From: Bradyrhizobiaceae bacterium | GTDB lineage: Bacteria > Pseudomonadota > Alphaproteobacteria > Rhizobiales > Xanthobacteraceae | Length of the DNA stretch: 64,000 nt | Reading direction: 5' to 3' | Assembly: GCA_020853885.1 (NCBI GenBank) | Contig: JADYXZ010000010.1 | Coordinates: forward strand, 62,001-126,000 | Shown: one piece after another, positions 1-9,206 of the stretch | Layout of the letters: every line of letters begins with the position of its first letter | How positions within the stretch are numbered: position 1 is the first letter of the stretch | Notes under the pieces: generated by a model | What the model was told of the DNA's origin: nothing | Database searches by the model: none | Seen by the model: only the letters and a program-made list of their open reading frames with translations | Position numbers and translations under genes: made by a program

Positions 1-483
1 GACGAGCGCGGGTCTCGGATACTGATAGACGCTCACCATCTGTCCGTAGATGGTCGTGCAGGCGAAGGCGACGAACGGCCAGCCGTGCCATTTCACCCAG
101 GACGGCACAGCGCCGCCCCACCCGCGCGAGCTCGCAACCTCCGAGAGCGTTCCCTCCGGACAAAGGAGCCCGCACCACAGGCGGCCGACCAAGATCACGC
201 TGAGCAGCACGAACGGCCACCAGATGCCCCAGAACACAAACTGGGCGAACAATGTGATGTCCGTCCAGATGTGGGCCGCCCGCGTTGGCAACGGCAGCAA
301 CGCCGGAACCGCGAGGAGCACCAGGTAGAACACCACCACGAACCATTGACCGGCGCGGACCGTGCGCTGGTTCCGCATCAGCCAGTCGCCAAGGCGGCGC
401 AACGCATCGTCCACGCCTCCCGGTCGGGGCGCATCGAGCGCTACGCCGGCCTGGTTTCGGTCCGGGGCCAGAACAGAGCCCAA
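1..483 (-). CDS. Membrane 4Fe-4S polyferredoxin, NapH/FtrD-like (3' part cut by window edge)
   Basis: The frame stays open for 161 codons to the left edge, so the C-terminal part is missing. I place the start at a TTG at 483, which has CAGGAG about seven bases upstream; a GTG further in is possible. The visible part has hydrophobic segments at about residues 44-60 and 72-95, and a CGLLCPEG motif of the kind that opens the iron-sulfur region of NapH, CcoG and FtrD membrane ferredoxins. It follows the P19 iron-protein gene by 19 bases on the same strand. In Brucella-type ftrABCD systems a membrane ferredoxin of this kind serves ferrous iron uptake together with P19, so iron uptake is the likely role. 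No FTR1 permease is visible in the window; it could lie beyond the edge. Other NapH-type electron-transfer roles cannot be excluded. Confidence 0.7.
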   Translation of the reverse strand, partial: MGSVLAPDRNQAGVALDAPRPGGVDDALRRLGDWLMRNQRTVRAGQWFVVVFYLVLLAVPALLPLPTRAAHIWTDITLFAQFVFWGIWWPFVLLSVILVGRLWCGLLCPEGTLSEVASSRGWGGAVPSWVKWHGWPFVAFACTTIYGQMVSVYQYPRPALV

Positions 484-502
484 ACCACCACTCCTGTGCA
501 GC

Positions 503-1039
503 TCAGTAGCTGCCCTTCTTGCCGGTTCCGGCAAAGGTGAACTCGTATTCGACGTCGAAGGTCTTGAACCAGGGCGCGACGCCAGTCTCCTTGTCGACGT
601 GACGGCCGAAGTGGGCACCGTGCGCCTCGCTCGGCGGAGCGACGGTAAACTTGAGCTTGTACTTGCCGTTGCCGGGCAGCTTGACGTTGTCGCCGTAGTG
701 GGGGCCGTCGTCGGCGACCATCGGCATGAGCTCGCCCTTCAGGACTTCCGACTCGCCGATCTTGGTCAGCTCATACGTCACCTTCAGGTAGCCGATCCAG
801 TCGCCTTTCTCGTAGCCGTTCTTGTTCCCCTTGGCGGCTTTGATGTCGGCTTCGAGATGGATGTCCGATTCTTTCGCCGCACGCATCATGCCCTGCGGCT
901 CCATTTCGATCGGCTGCAGATAGACGGCCGCAACCTCCATCCCCGCCACAATTTTCGGCTTGCCGATCGGGTATTCCTTGGCGATTGCCGCTGTTGTCAG
1001 CGCAATGAACGCCATCGTTGCCACAACGATTCCACGCAT
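503..1039 (-). CDS. Periplasmic P19-type iron-transport protein (Tpd/FtrA family)
   Basis: This encodes a 178-residue exported protein of the P19/Tpd family (Pfam Iron_transport), which binds copper and iron in the periplasm and works with an FTR1-type permease in iron uptake at low iron. The start at 1039 is chosen over an in-frame upstream ATG because AAGGAG lies seven bases before it and because it gives a clean signal peptide ending ALTTAAIA just before KEYPIGKP. Family hallmarks seen are the IGKPKIVAGMEVAAVYLQP segment with its Met and the later HYGDNVKLPG and HAAHFG-like stretch (written here as GAHFGRHVDKETG). The next gene downstream is a membrane polyferredoxin, as in ftr-type operons. 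The gene sits 218 bases after ccoS, so it may serve metal supply to the same low-oxygen programme, but no shared promoter is proven. Confidence 0.88.
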   Translation of the reverse strand: MRGIVVATMAFIALTTAAIAKEYPIGKPKIVAGMEVAAVYLQPIEMEPQGMMRAAKESDIHLEADIKAAKGNKNGYEKGDWIGYLKVTYELTKIGESEVLKGELMPMVADDGPHYGDNVKLPGNGKYKLKFTVAPPSEAHGAHFGRHVDKETGVAPWFKTFDVEYEFTFAGTGKKGSY

Positions 1040-1257
1040 CTTTTTTCTCCTTGAGGGGTGCGAGCTTTCCGCAGGGCGCATTAAATCAACTATGCCTGCG
1101 CATTCGGTGCGTCAATGTTAAGGCTTTGAAATCACATAACTTTAGAACCAGTCTGGCCTGCAGAGTTTTGGAATTCATCCAGAACGCGGCGCATGCGTGC
1201 GCCGCCAATGGCGAATTTCCCTTCGCCGACAAAATCGCGAGCGCGAACTTCGGCGCG

Positions 1258-1410
1258 TCAGGCGTCGGGGAGATCGTCGTCGGAAAGCACGCGCAGCGAC
1301 GCGCCTTCGAGGTCCTCGTACTGGCGGTTGTTGAGCGACCAGAAGAAGGCGGCGAGCCCGATCAGCCCGAGGCCGAGCGCAACGGGTACGAGGAAGACGA
1401 GCACATCCAT
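1258..1410 (-). CDS. ccoS: cbb3 oxidase maturation protein CcoS
   Basis: A 50-residue protein with one N-terminal membrane helix (MDVLVFLVPVALGLGLIGL) followed by AFFWSLNNRQYEDLEG, which is the diagnostic CcoS sequence. CcoS is needed for cofactor insertion into cbb3 oxidase, chiefly the hemes and copper of CcoN. The start codon overlaps the ccoI stop as TGATG, showing translational coupling. It is the last gene of the ccoNOQPGHIS run and is too short for most gene callers. About 218 bases without an obvious gene or site follow before the P19 gene. Confidence 0.95.
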   Translation of the reverse strand: MDVLVFLVPVALGLGLIGLAAFFWSLNNRQYEDLEGASLRVLSDDDLPDA

Positions 1411-3638
1411 CAGTGACACGCTCCGATGGGCAGCATCGCGGGGACTTCCTGCGCCGCCTGCTCGCCCGGCGCCGGACGGCGGCCGCCCGCGCGCAGGGCA
1501 TTGAGCGTGACGAGGATCGACGAGCCGGACATGGCGAGCGCGGCGATCAGCGGCGTGACGAGGCCGGCAATCGCGATCGGCACCGCGATCGCATTATAGA
1601 TGACGGCAAGCCAGAGGTTCTGCTGCATGAGACGGCGGGCGCGGCGCGCAACCTCCACGCCGTCCAGCACCGGCTGCAGCCTTTCGCCGAGGAAGACGGC
1701 GTCGGCCTGCGCCTGCGTCAGATCGGCGGCGGTGATCGGCGAGAGCGAGACGGCGGCGGCGGCGAGCGCCGGTGCATCGTTCAGGCCGTCGCCGACCATG
1801 AGCACCTTGCGGCCCCCGGCCTTCAGCTCCTCGAGGACGGCGATCTTCTCGGCGGGCTTGATGCCGCCGCGCCAGTCGGCGACGCCGAGGGCGGCGGCGA
1901 CTTCGGCGACGGCCTCGTTGCGGTCGCCGGACAGGATGCGCACGTCGAGGCCCTTGGCCTGCAGCGCGACGATCACGGAAGCGGCGTCGCTGCGCAAGGT
2001 CTGCCGCACCTGGAAGACCGCGGTGCGCGCGCCGTGGCGGAAAGCAATGACGGAATTGGCTTCGGCCTGTTCCGCCGCGGACAGGTCGATGCCGCAGAAG
2101 GCGGGGCTGCCGAGCCGCGCTTCGGCGCCGTCGATCGTCGCGCGCACGCCGCTCCCCGGTTCCTCCACCGCGCCGGCGACGGGACGCTTGTCCTGGCTCT
2201 CCCTGGCGACGGCCTTGGCGAGCGGATGGCGGCTGGCGAGCGCGAGCCGCGCTGCCGTCTCCAGCAGATCGGGGGCGATGTCGCGCGCATTGGCAAGGCG
2301 CGGCTCGGGCAGCGTGAGCGTGCCGGTCTTGTCGAAGACCACGGTGTCGGCTTCGGCAAGGCGCTCGACCGCGTCGCCGGAGAACAGCAGGACGCCGGAG
2401 CGGAACAGCGCGCCGGTCGCCACCACCTGCACCGCCGGCACCGCGAGCGCGAGCGCGCAGGGGCAGGTGATGATGAGCACGGTGATCGCCGTGACGATCG
2501 ACATATGCCAGCCGCCACCGAAGGCGAGCCAGCCGAAGAGCGTGAGCGCGGCGGTGAGGTGTACCATCGGCGCGTAAAGCTGCGCCGCGCGGTCGGCGAG
2601 CCGCAGATATTTCGACCGGCGGGCGTTGGCGACTTCCAGCAGGCGCTCGACTTCGCCGAGCAGCGACCGCTCGCCGGCCGCCGTTACCCGCAGCGTGAGC
2701 GCGCCGTCGAAATTCATGCTGCCGCTATAGACGGCGTCGCCGGGCTGCACGCGCTTCAACGCGGTCTCGCCGGTGACGAGGCTCTCGTCGATCTCCGACG
2801 TGCCGGCAAGCAGCACGCCGTCGGCGGGGACGCGCTCGCCGGGCTTGACCATGATCTCGTCGTCCGGCCGCAGCGCCACCACGGGTACGGTCGTCACGCG
2901 GCCGCCTTCGAGGCGGTGCGCGACCTCGGCCTTCAGCGCCGAGATATTGCCGGCAAGGGCGCGGGTCTTCTTGCGCATGAGCAGGTCGAGATAGCGGCCC
3001 GCGAGCAGGAAGAAGAGCAGCATCACGGCGGAATCGAAATAGGCGTGCCTGGCCGAGATCGCCGTCTCGAACACCGAGAGGCCGAGCGCGAGCAGGACGC
3101 CGAGCGAGATCGGCACGTCCATGTTGAGGCTGCGGTGCCGCAGCGCATTGAGCGCGCTGCGGAAGAACGGCTGGCCGGCATAGGCGGCGGCCGGCAGCGC
3201 GATCAGCGCCGAGAGCCAATGGAAGAAATCGCGCGTCTCCGGGGTGATGTCGGTGAAATTGCCGGACCACACCGAGACCGAAAGCAGCATGATGTTCATG
3301 GCGGCGAAGCCCGCGACCGCAAGGCAGCGCAGGAGAAACGCGGCCTGGCGCGCTTCCTCGTCCTCGGCGGCATGGGCGAAGGGATGCGCGCGGTAGCCGA
3401 TCGTTTCCAGCTTCTCGACGATCGCCCCGGGCTCGACTTCGCCCTTGCGCCAGTCGACGGTGAGGCGGCGGTTGGTGAAGTTGAGCCGCGCGTTGGTGAC
3501 GCCGGGCATGGTGCCGAGGGTACGCTCGATCTTCGCCATGCAGCCGGCGCAGTGCACGCCTTCGACGGCAAGCTGCATCTCGCAGGCGCCGTCGGGGCGG
3601 GCCGTGACGAACGCGGAGAAGTCCACTGCTTCAGCCAT
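1410..3638 (-). CDS. ccoI: Copper-exporting P-type ATPase CcoI/FixI, for cbb3 assembly
   Basis: A 742-residue P1B-type ATPase that moves copper across the inner membrane for insertion into the CcoN subunit. In order it shows an N-terminal heavy-metal-associated domain with VHCAGC, membrane helices, the actuator motif DESLVTGE, the CPC transport motif in TITCPCALALAVPA, the phosphorylation site DKTGTLT, the SRHPLA nucleotide motif and GDGLNDAPAL. The start at 3638 (MAEAVDF) is preferred; it lies 17 bases after the ccoH stop and removes an Arg-rich leader that does not resemble the family. It sits between ccoH and ccoS, its standard position, which separates it from general copper-efflux CopA proteins. 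Confidence 0.96.
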   Translation of the reverse strand: MAEAVDFSAFVTARPDGACEMQLAVEGVHCAGCMAKIERTLGTMPGVTNARLNFTNRRLTVDWRKGEVEPGAIVEKLETIGYRAHPFAHAAEDEEARQAAFLLRCLAVAGFAAMNIMLLSVSVWSGNFTDITPETRDFFHWLSALIALPAAAYAGQPFFRSALNALRHRSLNMDVPISLGVLLALGLSVFETAISARHAYFDSAVMLLFFLLAGRYLDLLMRKKTRALAGNISALKAEVAHRLEGGRVTTVPVVALRPDDEIMVKPGERVPADGVLLAGTSEIDESLVTGETALKRVQPGDAVYSGSMNFDGALTLRVTAAGERSLLGEVERLLEVANARRSKYLRLADRAAQLYAPMVHLTAALTLFGWLAFGGGWHMSIVTAITVLIITCPCALALAVPAVQVVATGALFRSGVLLFSGDAVERLAEADTVVFDKTGTLTLPEPRLANARDIAPDLLETAARLALASRHPLAKAVARESQDKRPVAGAVEEPGSGVRATIDGAEARLGSPAFCGIDLSAAEQAEANSVIAFRHGARTAVFQVRQTLRSDAASVIVALQAKGLDVRILSGDRNEAVAEVAAALGVADWRGGIKPAEKIAVLEELKAGGRKVLMVGDGLNDAPALAAAAVSLSPITAADLTQAQADAVFLGERLQPVLDGVEVARRARRLMQQNLWLAVIYNAIAVPIAIAGLVTPLIAALAMSGSSILVTLNALRAGGRRPAPGEQAAQEVPAMLPIGACH

Positions 3639-3655
3639 GTAAGTACCCGCCTCTC

Positions 3656-4150
3656 TCAGCGCACCTGCACGCGGCTCTTCGAGCGGAACATGCGCTCGCC
3701 GTCGCGGCTCGCTTCGACGACGAGATCCCATTGGCCGGCGGGAACCCGGGCGAGGCCGCGGTAGCGGCCGGAACCGCTCGCGTTCAACGGCACCACGCTG
3801 TCCTGCCGGCGATCGGCCGGGTGCACGAAGGTGGCGGTGAAGTCGATGCCGGCGAGCGGGAAATCGGCGCCGTCTTTCGCGGTCACTTCGACGGTAACGC
3901 CGTCGGCGCGCAACGGCGACAGCACGGCATCCACCTTCCAGTGGCGCGACTCCTGGGCGCGGGCGGCGGCGATCTCGCGCGAATAGGCGAGGCCCGCCTG
4001 ATAGGCGTTCTTCGTCTCGACGCCGCCGAAGGTCGAAACGGCGAGCGTCGCCAGCGTGAAGTTGGCGGCGAAGATCACGGCGAAGAAGGCGACCAGCGAA
4101 AACAGCACCATGCGGCCGGTTACCCGTTGCGGCAGTCGGAAAGCAGCCAT
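3656..4150 (-). CDS. ccoH: cbb3 oxidase assembly protein CcoH/FixH
   Basis: A 164-residue membrane-anchored protein of the FixH family. One helix (MVLFSLVAFFAVIFAANFTLA) is followed by a periplasmic beta-rich domain containing the family segment KNAYQAGLAYSREIAAA. FixH is required for stable assembly of the cbb3 complex and may work with the copper ATPase. The start at 4150 (MAAFRLP) has GGAG nine bases before it. The gene begins 16 bases after the ccoG stop, between ccoG and ccoI as usual. Confidence 0.93.
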   Translation of the reverse strand: MAAFRLPQRVTGRMVLFSLVAFFAVIFAANFTLATLAVSTFGGVETKNAYQAGLAYSREIAAARAQESRHWKVDAVLSPLRADGVTVEVTAKDGADFPLAGIDFTATFVHPADRRQDSVVPLNASGSGRYRGLARVPAGQWDLVVEASRDGERMFRSKSRVQVR

Positions 4151-4166
4151 GACCGTCTCCACCCGT

Positions 4167-5642
4167 TCAGTGCTCGGGACCGCGGAAATGATCCTGCGCC
4201 TCGACGCTCTGGCCGGTCGCAAGATCAATGATGCGCACGCTCAGTTGCCGTGCGCCCTTCAGGTTCGGCTCGTGCAAGGTGACGAGCATGCGGACCTCGC
4301 GCGTCTGGTCCGGCCCCACCTCGACTACGGGGCGGCCTTCCGAGCGCGACGTCTCGCCGATCACCTCGATCTCGGCGCCCGGCAAGCCTTCGACGCTGAC
4401 CGCAAAGGCGCGGGTCTCGCGCTCCTTGTTCAGGAGCCGCACCGTGAAGCCGTTGCGGATCGAGCCGTCGGAGAGCCGCACGAACACCGGGTTGCGGTCG
4501 TGCAGCACGCTGACGCCGGCGTCCTGGCGGGTCGCAAGCGCGGTCAGCATGACCATGCCGACAATGATAATGAGCGCGGCATAGAGCAGGGTGCGCGGAC
4601 GGATGACGCGGTAGATGTCCGGCTTGCCCTCCTTGCGCCGCAGGATGTTCAGATCCGTGTCGTAGGCGATCAGGCGCGTGGGACGGCCGATCTTCGCCAT
4701 CACGTTGTCGCAGGCGTCGATGCAGAGGCCGCACTGGATGCAGGCGAGCTGCAGGCCCTTACGGATGTCGACGCCGGTCGGGCACACGGCAACGCACTGA
4801 TTGCAGTCGATGCAATCGCCGGCCGGCTGGCCCTTCACGCGCAGCGCCTCGCTCTTCTTGAAGGAGTTGCGCGGCTCGCCGCGGTCATAGCGATAGGTGA
4901 CGTTGAGCGCGTATTCGTCGGTGAGCGCCGCCTGAATGCGCGGCCAGGGACACATATACACGCACAACTGCTCGCGCATGAGGCCGGCGAGTGAATAGGT
5001 GGTGAAGGTCAGGATGCCGATGGAGAACCAGGCGATCGCCGGGGCCTGAAAAGTTGCAAGCTGCCAGACGATCGTGGGCGCGTCGGCGAAATAAAGAACC
5101 CAGGCGCCGCCGGTCCACCAGGCGATGACGAGCCAGAGAAAATGCTTTGCCGCCTTGCGGCGGAATTTCGCGAAGGTCCACGGCGCGGCGTCGGCCTGCA
5201 TACGCTCGCGCCGGTCACCTTCGGTCCAGCGCTCGATCAGCATGAACAGATCGGTCCAGACCGTCTGCGGGCAGAGATAGCCGCACCAGACGCGGCCGGC
5301 GACCGCATTCATGAGAAAGAGCGCGATCGAAGCGAGGACGAGAAGGCCGGTGAAGTAGTAGACTTCCTGCGGCCAGATCTCGATGAAAAAGAAGTAGAAG
5401 CGGCGGCTCGGAAAATCGACGAGCACGGCCTGGCCCGGCGCGTCCGGGCCGCGATCCCAGCGCACGAACGGCAGGAAATAATAGATGCCGAGCGTGACGA
5501 GGAGGACGATCCATTTCACGCGGCGGAAGGTGCCGTTCACGCTCTGCGGGTAGATCCGCCGGCACGCCTGATAGAGAGGCTCCTCATCCGCTGTGAGTGG
5601 TTCGTGGAGGTCCTCTTTCCTGTCAATGACCGTCGTTGCCAT
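4167..5642 (-). CDS. ccoG: Polyferredoxin CcoG/FixG, cupric reductase for cbb3 assembly
   Basis: A 491-residue membrane protein with several helices in the first half, the motif WCGYLCPQTVW, then two 4Fe-4S clusters in CIDCNQCVAVCP and CIQCGLCIDACD, another helix near residue 355, and a C-terminal FixG_C immunoglobulin-like domain. CcoG reduces Cu(II) to Cu(I) for delivery to the CcoI pathway during cbb3 maturation. The N-terminus is soluble and lacks a signal peptide, as in the family. It lies 21 bases after ccoP and 16 bases before ccoH. Confidence 0.96.
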   Translation of the reverse strand: MATTVIDRKEDLHEPLTADEEPLYQACRRIYPQSVNGTFRRVKWIVLLVTLGIYYFLPFVRWDRGPDAPGQAVLVDFPSRRFYFFFIEIWPQEVYYFTGLLVLASIALFLMNAVAGRVWCGYLCPQTVWTDLFMLIERWTEGDRRERMQADAAPWTFAKFRRKAAKHFLWLVIAWWTGGAWVLYFADAPTIVWQLATFQAPAIAWFSIGILTFTTYSLAGLMREQLCVYMCPWPRIQAALTDEYALNVTYRYDRGEPRNSFKKSEALRVKGQPAGDCIDCNQCVAVCPTGVDIRKGLQLACIQCGLCIDACDNVMAKIGRPTRLIAYDTDLNILRRKEGKPDIYRVIRPRTLLYAALIIIVGMVMLTALATRQDAGVSVLHDRNPVFVRLSDGSIRNGFTVRLLNKERETRAFAVSVEGLPGAEIEVIGETSRSEGRPVVEVGPDQTREVRMLVTLHEPNLKGARQLSVRIIDLATGQSVEAQDHFRGPEH

Positions 5643-5663
5643 CTCCGCTCGCAGATTCTCCGG

Positions 5664-6545
5664 CTATTCACCGCCCCCGAGCGAATGCACATAGACCGTC
5701 AATGCTTTAATCGTGACGTCATCAAGACGGCCGACCCAGTTCGGCATCGAGGCGCCGCGGCCATTGCGGATGCCCTCGATAATCGTCGCACGATCCGGGC
5801 TGTAGAGCCAGATGGCGTCGACGATATTGGCCGCGCCGACTTCGCGCTTCCCCTTGCCGTCCTCCCCGTGACAGACGGCGCAGTTGTCGGCAAACACCCT
5901 GGCGCCGAGCGCGAGATCGGCCTTGGCATCGACCTGCAAGCCGGCGCGCGAGCGGACGAAATCGGCGACCGCCTCGATCTCCTCGTTCTTCAACAGGCCG
6001 TCGCGGCCGAAGGCGGGCATGGGCGAGCCCTGACGGCTCTCGTCGTGGACCGAGCGCACGCCGAAGCGGATGGTCTGCTCGATGTCTTCGAACGTGCCGC
6101 CCCAGATCCAGTCGTCGTCATTGAGGTTGGGGAAGCCCTTGGCACCGCCGCCGCCGGCACCGTGGCAGGGCGCGCAGTTGTCGGCAAAGGCGACGCGGCC
6201 CTGCGCGCGGGCGAGCGCCAGGAGTTCCGGCGAATCGGCAATCTCTTTCGGCGTTGCGCCCTCGAGCTTCGACACGATCGCCGCGCGCTGCGTGCGGAGC
6301 GCATCGAGCTCCTGCGTGACCGCGACGCGCGATTTCCAGCCGAACGCGCCTTCGGTATAGGAGGTGACGAGCGGCCAGGACGGATAGACGATCCAGTAGC
6401 CGACCGACCAGACGATCGTCGCGTAGAAGATCCAGAGCCACCACCGCGGCAGCGGCGTATTCAGCTCGCTCACGCCGTCCCAGACATGACCGGTGGTGGC
6501 CTTGCCGGTGACCGTGTCGATCTGTTCGTGCTTGTTGTCGGCCAT
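5664..6545 (-). CDS. ccoP: cbb3 oxidase diheme cytochrome c subunit CcoP/FixP
   Basis: A 293-residue subunit III of cbb3-type cytochrome c oxidase. It has an N-terminal FixP domain with one membrane helix (WWLWIFYATIVWSVGYWIVY) and two cytochrome c domains with heme sites CAPCH and CAVCH, each followed by a Met ligand region (GSPMPAF and GASMPNW). CcoP passes electrons from the bc1 complex or soluble cytochrome c to CcoO and then to CcoN. The start lies three bases after the ccoQ stop, so the two are likely coupled. Confidence 0.97.
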   Translation of the reverse strand: MADNKHEQIDTVTGKATTGHVWDGVSELNTPLPRWWLWIFYATIVWSVGYWIVYPSWPLVTSYTEGAFGWKSRVAVTQELDALRTQRAAIVSKLEGATPKEIADSPELLALARAQGRVAFADNCAPCHGAGGGGAKGFPNLNDDDWIWGGTFEDIEQTIRFGVRSVHDESRQGSPMPAFGRDGLLKNEEIEAVADFVRSRAGLQVDAKADLALGARVFADNCAVCHGEDGKGKREVGAANIVDAIWLYSPDRATIIEGIRNGRGASMPNWVGRLDDVTIKALTVYVHSLGGGE

Positions 6546-6548
6546 CGG

Positions 6549-6704
6549 TCAATCCTCTTTCAGCGGCAGGCGGGCGGCCTCGTCGAATTGTTGCTGGCGG
6601 CGCGGGTTCAGCGCATAGACGAGCACGACGAGGAACATCGCGACGAAATAGACGAGGCCCCAGGTCTGCGCGAAGGAAGCGAGCGCCATATAGGTTTCAG
6701 CCAT
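6549..6704 (-). CDS. ccoQ: cbb3 oxidase small subunit CcoQ/FixQ
   Basis: A 51-residue single-helix protein beginning MAETYMALASFAQTWGLVYF and ending in a charged tail with ALNPRRQQQFDEAARLPL. The NPRRQ..FDEAARLPL tail is typical of CcoQ, which stabilises the interaction of CcoP with the CcoNO core. It starts ten bases after the ccoO stop and has GGGAG just upstream. It is in the standard place between ccoO and ccoP. Confidence 0.95.
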   Translation of the reverse strand: MAETYMALASFAQTWGLVYFVAMFLVVLVYALNPRRQQQFDEAARLPLKED

Positions 6705-6714
6705 TCTCCCCTCC

Positions 6715-7449
6715 TCAGCGCAGGTTGGCCTTGCCGTCGTAGAGCGAGAAGTCGACCTGCGCGCCGAGCATCTGCAGATAGGCGATCAGCGCGTCGGCCT
6801 CGGTGACGGCGCGCGGATCGCCGTCGAAGTCGCGCGCCAAAGCCTTGGGATAGCGCTCCTGCAACGCGTCGACGTCGCCGGCGTCCGGATTCGCCTGCGT
6901 GAGCAGGTCGGCGCGGGCATTCTTGATCATCTCGTCCGAATACGGCACGCCGAGCGCGGCCTGCACTTTCATGTCGACCGCGATGTTGCGCGCGTCGACC
7001 GGCGTGCGGACGAGCCAGGAATAGCCGGGCATGATCGACGCCGGCACGACCGAGCGCGGATCGATCAGATGCTCGCGATGCCATTCGTCGGAGTACTTGC
7101 CGCCGACGCGGGCAAGATCGGGGCCGGTGCGCTTGGAGCCCCACTGGAAGGGCCGGTCGTACATGCTTTCGGCGGCGAGCGAATAGTGGCCGTAGCGTTC
7201 GACCTCGTCGCGCAGCGGCCGGATCATCTGCGAGTGGCAGGTGTAGCAGCCTTCGCGGACGTAGATGTTGCGGCCGATGAGCTCGAGCGGTGTGTAGGGC
7301 CTGACACCCTCGACCGCTTCGATCGTGCTCTTCAGGTAATAGAGCGGCGCGATCTCCACGAGGCCGCCGATCGAAACGACGATCAGGATGCCGATGACGA
7401 GAAGGATCGAATTCTTCTCGAGGATGCTGTGCTTGTTCCAGAGCGACAT
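6715..7449 (-). CDS. ccoO: cbb3 oxidase monoheme cytochrome c subunit CcoO/FixO
   Basis: A 244-residue subunit II of cbb3 oxidase. It has one N-terminal membrane anchor ([20 protein letters not shown]), the PLYY segment, and a single heme c site [11 protein letters not shown] near residue 72, with the Met ligand region SIMPGYSWL. It receives electrons from CcoP. It starts 14 bases after ccoN, and its gene order and length fit the family. Confidence 0.97.
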   Translation of the reverse strand: MSLWNKHSILEKNSILLVIGILIVVSIGGLVEIAPLYYLKSTIEAVEGVRPYTPLELIGRNIYVREGCYTCHSQMIRPLRDEVERYGHYSLAAESMYDRPFQWGSKRTGPDLARVGGKYSDEWHREHLIDPRSVVPASIMPGYSWLVRTPVDARNIAVDMKVQAALGVPYSDEMIKNARADLLTQANPDAGDVDALQERYPKALARDFDGDPRAVTEADALIAYLQMLGAQVDFSLYDGKANLR

Positions 7450-7463
7450 GTTCGTCTTCCGAT

Positions 7464-9125
7464 CTATTCAGCGGGCACGAGCGCGGGTTGTCCGGAATCC
7501 GACGTCGACTGCGGTTCGACCGCGACGATGGTCTTCCAGATATTCCACGCCATGATCAGCCCGCCGACGAGGAACAGGAGGCCGCCGAGCGCCCGGATCA
7601 CGTAGAAAGGATGCATCGCCTCGACGGTCTCGATGAACGAATACTCGAGGAAGCCGAGCGCGGTGTAGGCGCGCCACATCAGGCCCTGGAGAATTCCCGA
7701 GACCCACATCGCGGAGACGTAGAGGACGATGCCGAGCGTCGAGATCCAGAAGTGCCAGTTGACGAGGCGCAGCGAATAGAGGCCGGGCCTGTTCCACAGC
7801 CACGGCACGAGGCAATAGACCGCGCCGAACGAGATATAGGCGACCCAGCCGAGCGCGCCGGAATGCACGTGACCGATGGTCCAGTCCGTGTAGTGGCTGA
7901 GCGAGTTCACCGCCTTCACCGACATCATCGGGCCTTCGAAGGTCGACATGCCGTAGAAGGCGACGGACACCGCCATCATGCGCAGCACGGGATCGGTGCG
8001 CAGCTTGTCCCAGGCGCCGGACAGCGTCATCAGGCCGTTGATCATGCCGCCCCAGGACGGCATCCAGAGCATGACCGAGAAGGTCATGCCGAGCGTCTGC
8101 GCCCAGTCCGGCAGCGCCGTGTAGTGCAGGTGGTGCGGACCGGCCCAGATGTAGAGGAAGATCAGCGCCCAGAAGTGGATGATCGAGAGCCGGTAGGAAT
8201 AGATCGGCCGCTCGGCGCGCTTCGGAACAAAATAATACATCAGTCCGAGGAAGCCGGCCGTCAGGAAGAAGCCGACGGCGTTGTGGCCGTACCACCACTG
8301 CACCATCGCATCCTGCACGCCCGCCCAGACGATGTAGGACTTCGGCGAGAACAACGAGAGCGGGATCGTCGCGTTGTTGCCGAGGTGCAGCACCGCGATG
8401 GTGAGGATGAAGGCGAGATAGAACCAGTTGGCGACGAAGATGTGCGGCTCTTTTCGCTTCCAGATCGTCGCGAGATAGACGAGCAAATAGACGACCCAGA
8501 CCACGGTGAGCCACAGGTCGGAATACCACTCGGGCTCGGCGTATTCCTTCGACTGGGTGATGCCGAGGAGATAGCCGGTGCCGGCGACCACGATGAAGAA
8601 ATTGTAGCCGAGCACGACGAACCAGGGCGCAAGGTCGCCGGCGAGACGCGCGCGGCAGGTGCGCTGCACGACATACAAGGAACTGCCGATCAGCACGTTG
8701 CCGCCGAAGGCAAAGATGACGGCGGAGGTGTGCAGCGGACGCAGGCGCCCGAACGAGATCCAGGGCAGATCGAGATTCAGCCAGGGATAGGCGAGCTGCA
8801 GCGCGATGATGAGGCCGACGAGGAAGCCCGCCACTCCCCAGACCACGGCGGCGATGGTCGCGAACTTGATCGGGCCGAGATTGTAGTTCGGCTTGCCGTC
8901 GATCGTCTGCGGCGGGGGCGCCGCCGGGCGGTCGAGATAGCGGTTGCCGATCGCGAAGACGGCGGCGATGCTTCCCGCCGCAAACAGGAGGGCGTGGAAC
9001 GCGTATTCCGGCGTCCACGCCCTGGCGAAGATGATGATCGAGGCGAAGGCGAGCAGGCCGAACGTGATGAGAAGGCCGAGTTCGCCGAACGTCATTCGTT
9101 TTTGCAGTGTCTCCACGTGTGCCAT
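7464..9125 (-). CDS. ccoN: cbb3 oxidase catalytic subunit CcoN/FixN
   Basis: A 553-residue heme-copper oxidase subunit I of the cbb3 class, which reduces oxygen to water with very high oxygen affinity and pumps protons. About twelve membrane helices are visible. Likely copper and heme ligands are the His residues in [20 protein letters not shown] and [10 protein letters not shown]. The start at 9125 has GGAGAGGG just upstream. No FixK box lies in the 81 bases before it; the nearest is at 10476-10489, ahead of the preceding ligAB-like pair, which suggests that those two genes are part of the same transcript. Confidence 0.97.
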   Translation of the reverse strand: MAHVETLQKRMTFGELGLLITFGLLAFASIIIFARAWTPEYAFHALLFAAGSIAAVFAIGNRYLDRPAAPPPQTIDGKPNYNLGPIKFATIAAVVWGVAGFLVGLIIALQLAYPWLNLDLPWISFGRLRPLHTSAVIFAFGGNVLIGSSLYVVQRTCRARLAGDLAPWFVVLGYNFFIVVAGTGYLLGITQSKEYAEPEWYSDLWLTVVWVVYLLVYLATIWKRKEPHIFVANWFYLAFILTIAVLHLGNNATIPLSLFSPKSYIVWAGVQDAMVQWWYGHNAVGFFLTAGFLGLMYYFVPKRAERPIYSYRLSIIHFWALIFLYIWAGPHHLHYTALPDWAQTLGMTFSVMLWMPSWGGMINGLMTLSGAWDKLRTDPVLRMMAVSVAFYGMSTFEGPMMSVKAVNSLSHYTDWTIGHVHSGALGWVAYISFGAVYCLVPWLWNRPGLYSLRLVNWHFWISTLGIVLYVSAMWVSGILQGLMWRAYTALGFLEYSFIETVEAMHPFYVIRALGGLLFLVGGLIMAWNIWKTIVAVEPQSTSDSGQPALVPAE

Positions 9126-9206
9126 GCCCTCTCCGTCGACTCAGTTGCCTGAGTCCAGTCCGTCCATTTGCTCGACCCGAAGGTGATCGCCCCCGGCCAA
9201 CCGGCC

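Noticed and set aside
1413-3764. Long plus-strand frame of about 780 codons opposite ccoI
   Set aside because: It is antisense to a clear P-type ATPase and rich in Arg, Gly, Asp and Glu, as expected from GC-rich codon bias on the other strand.
9126-9206. A FixK box directly before ccoN
   Set aside because: No TTGAN-N4-NTCAA match is present in this spacer on either strand.
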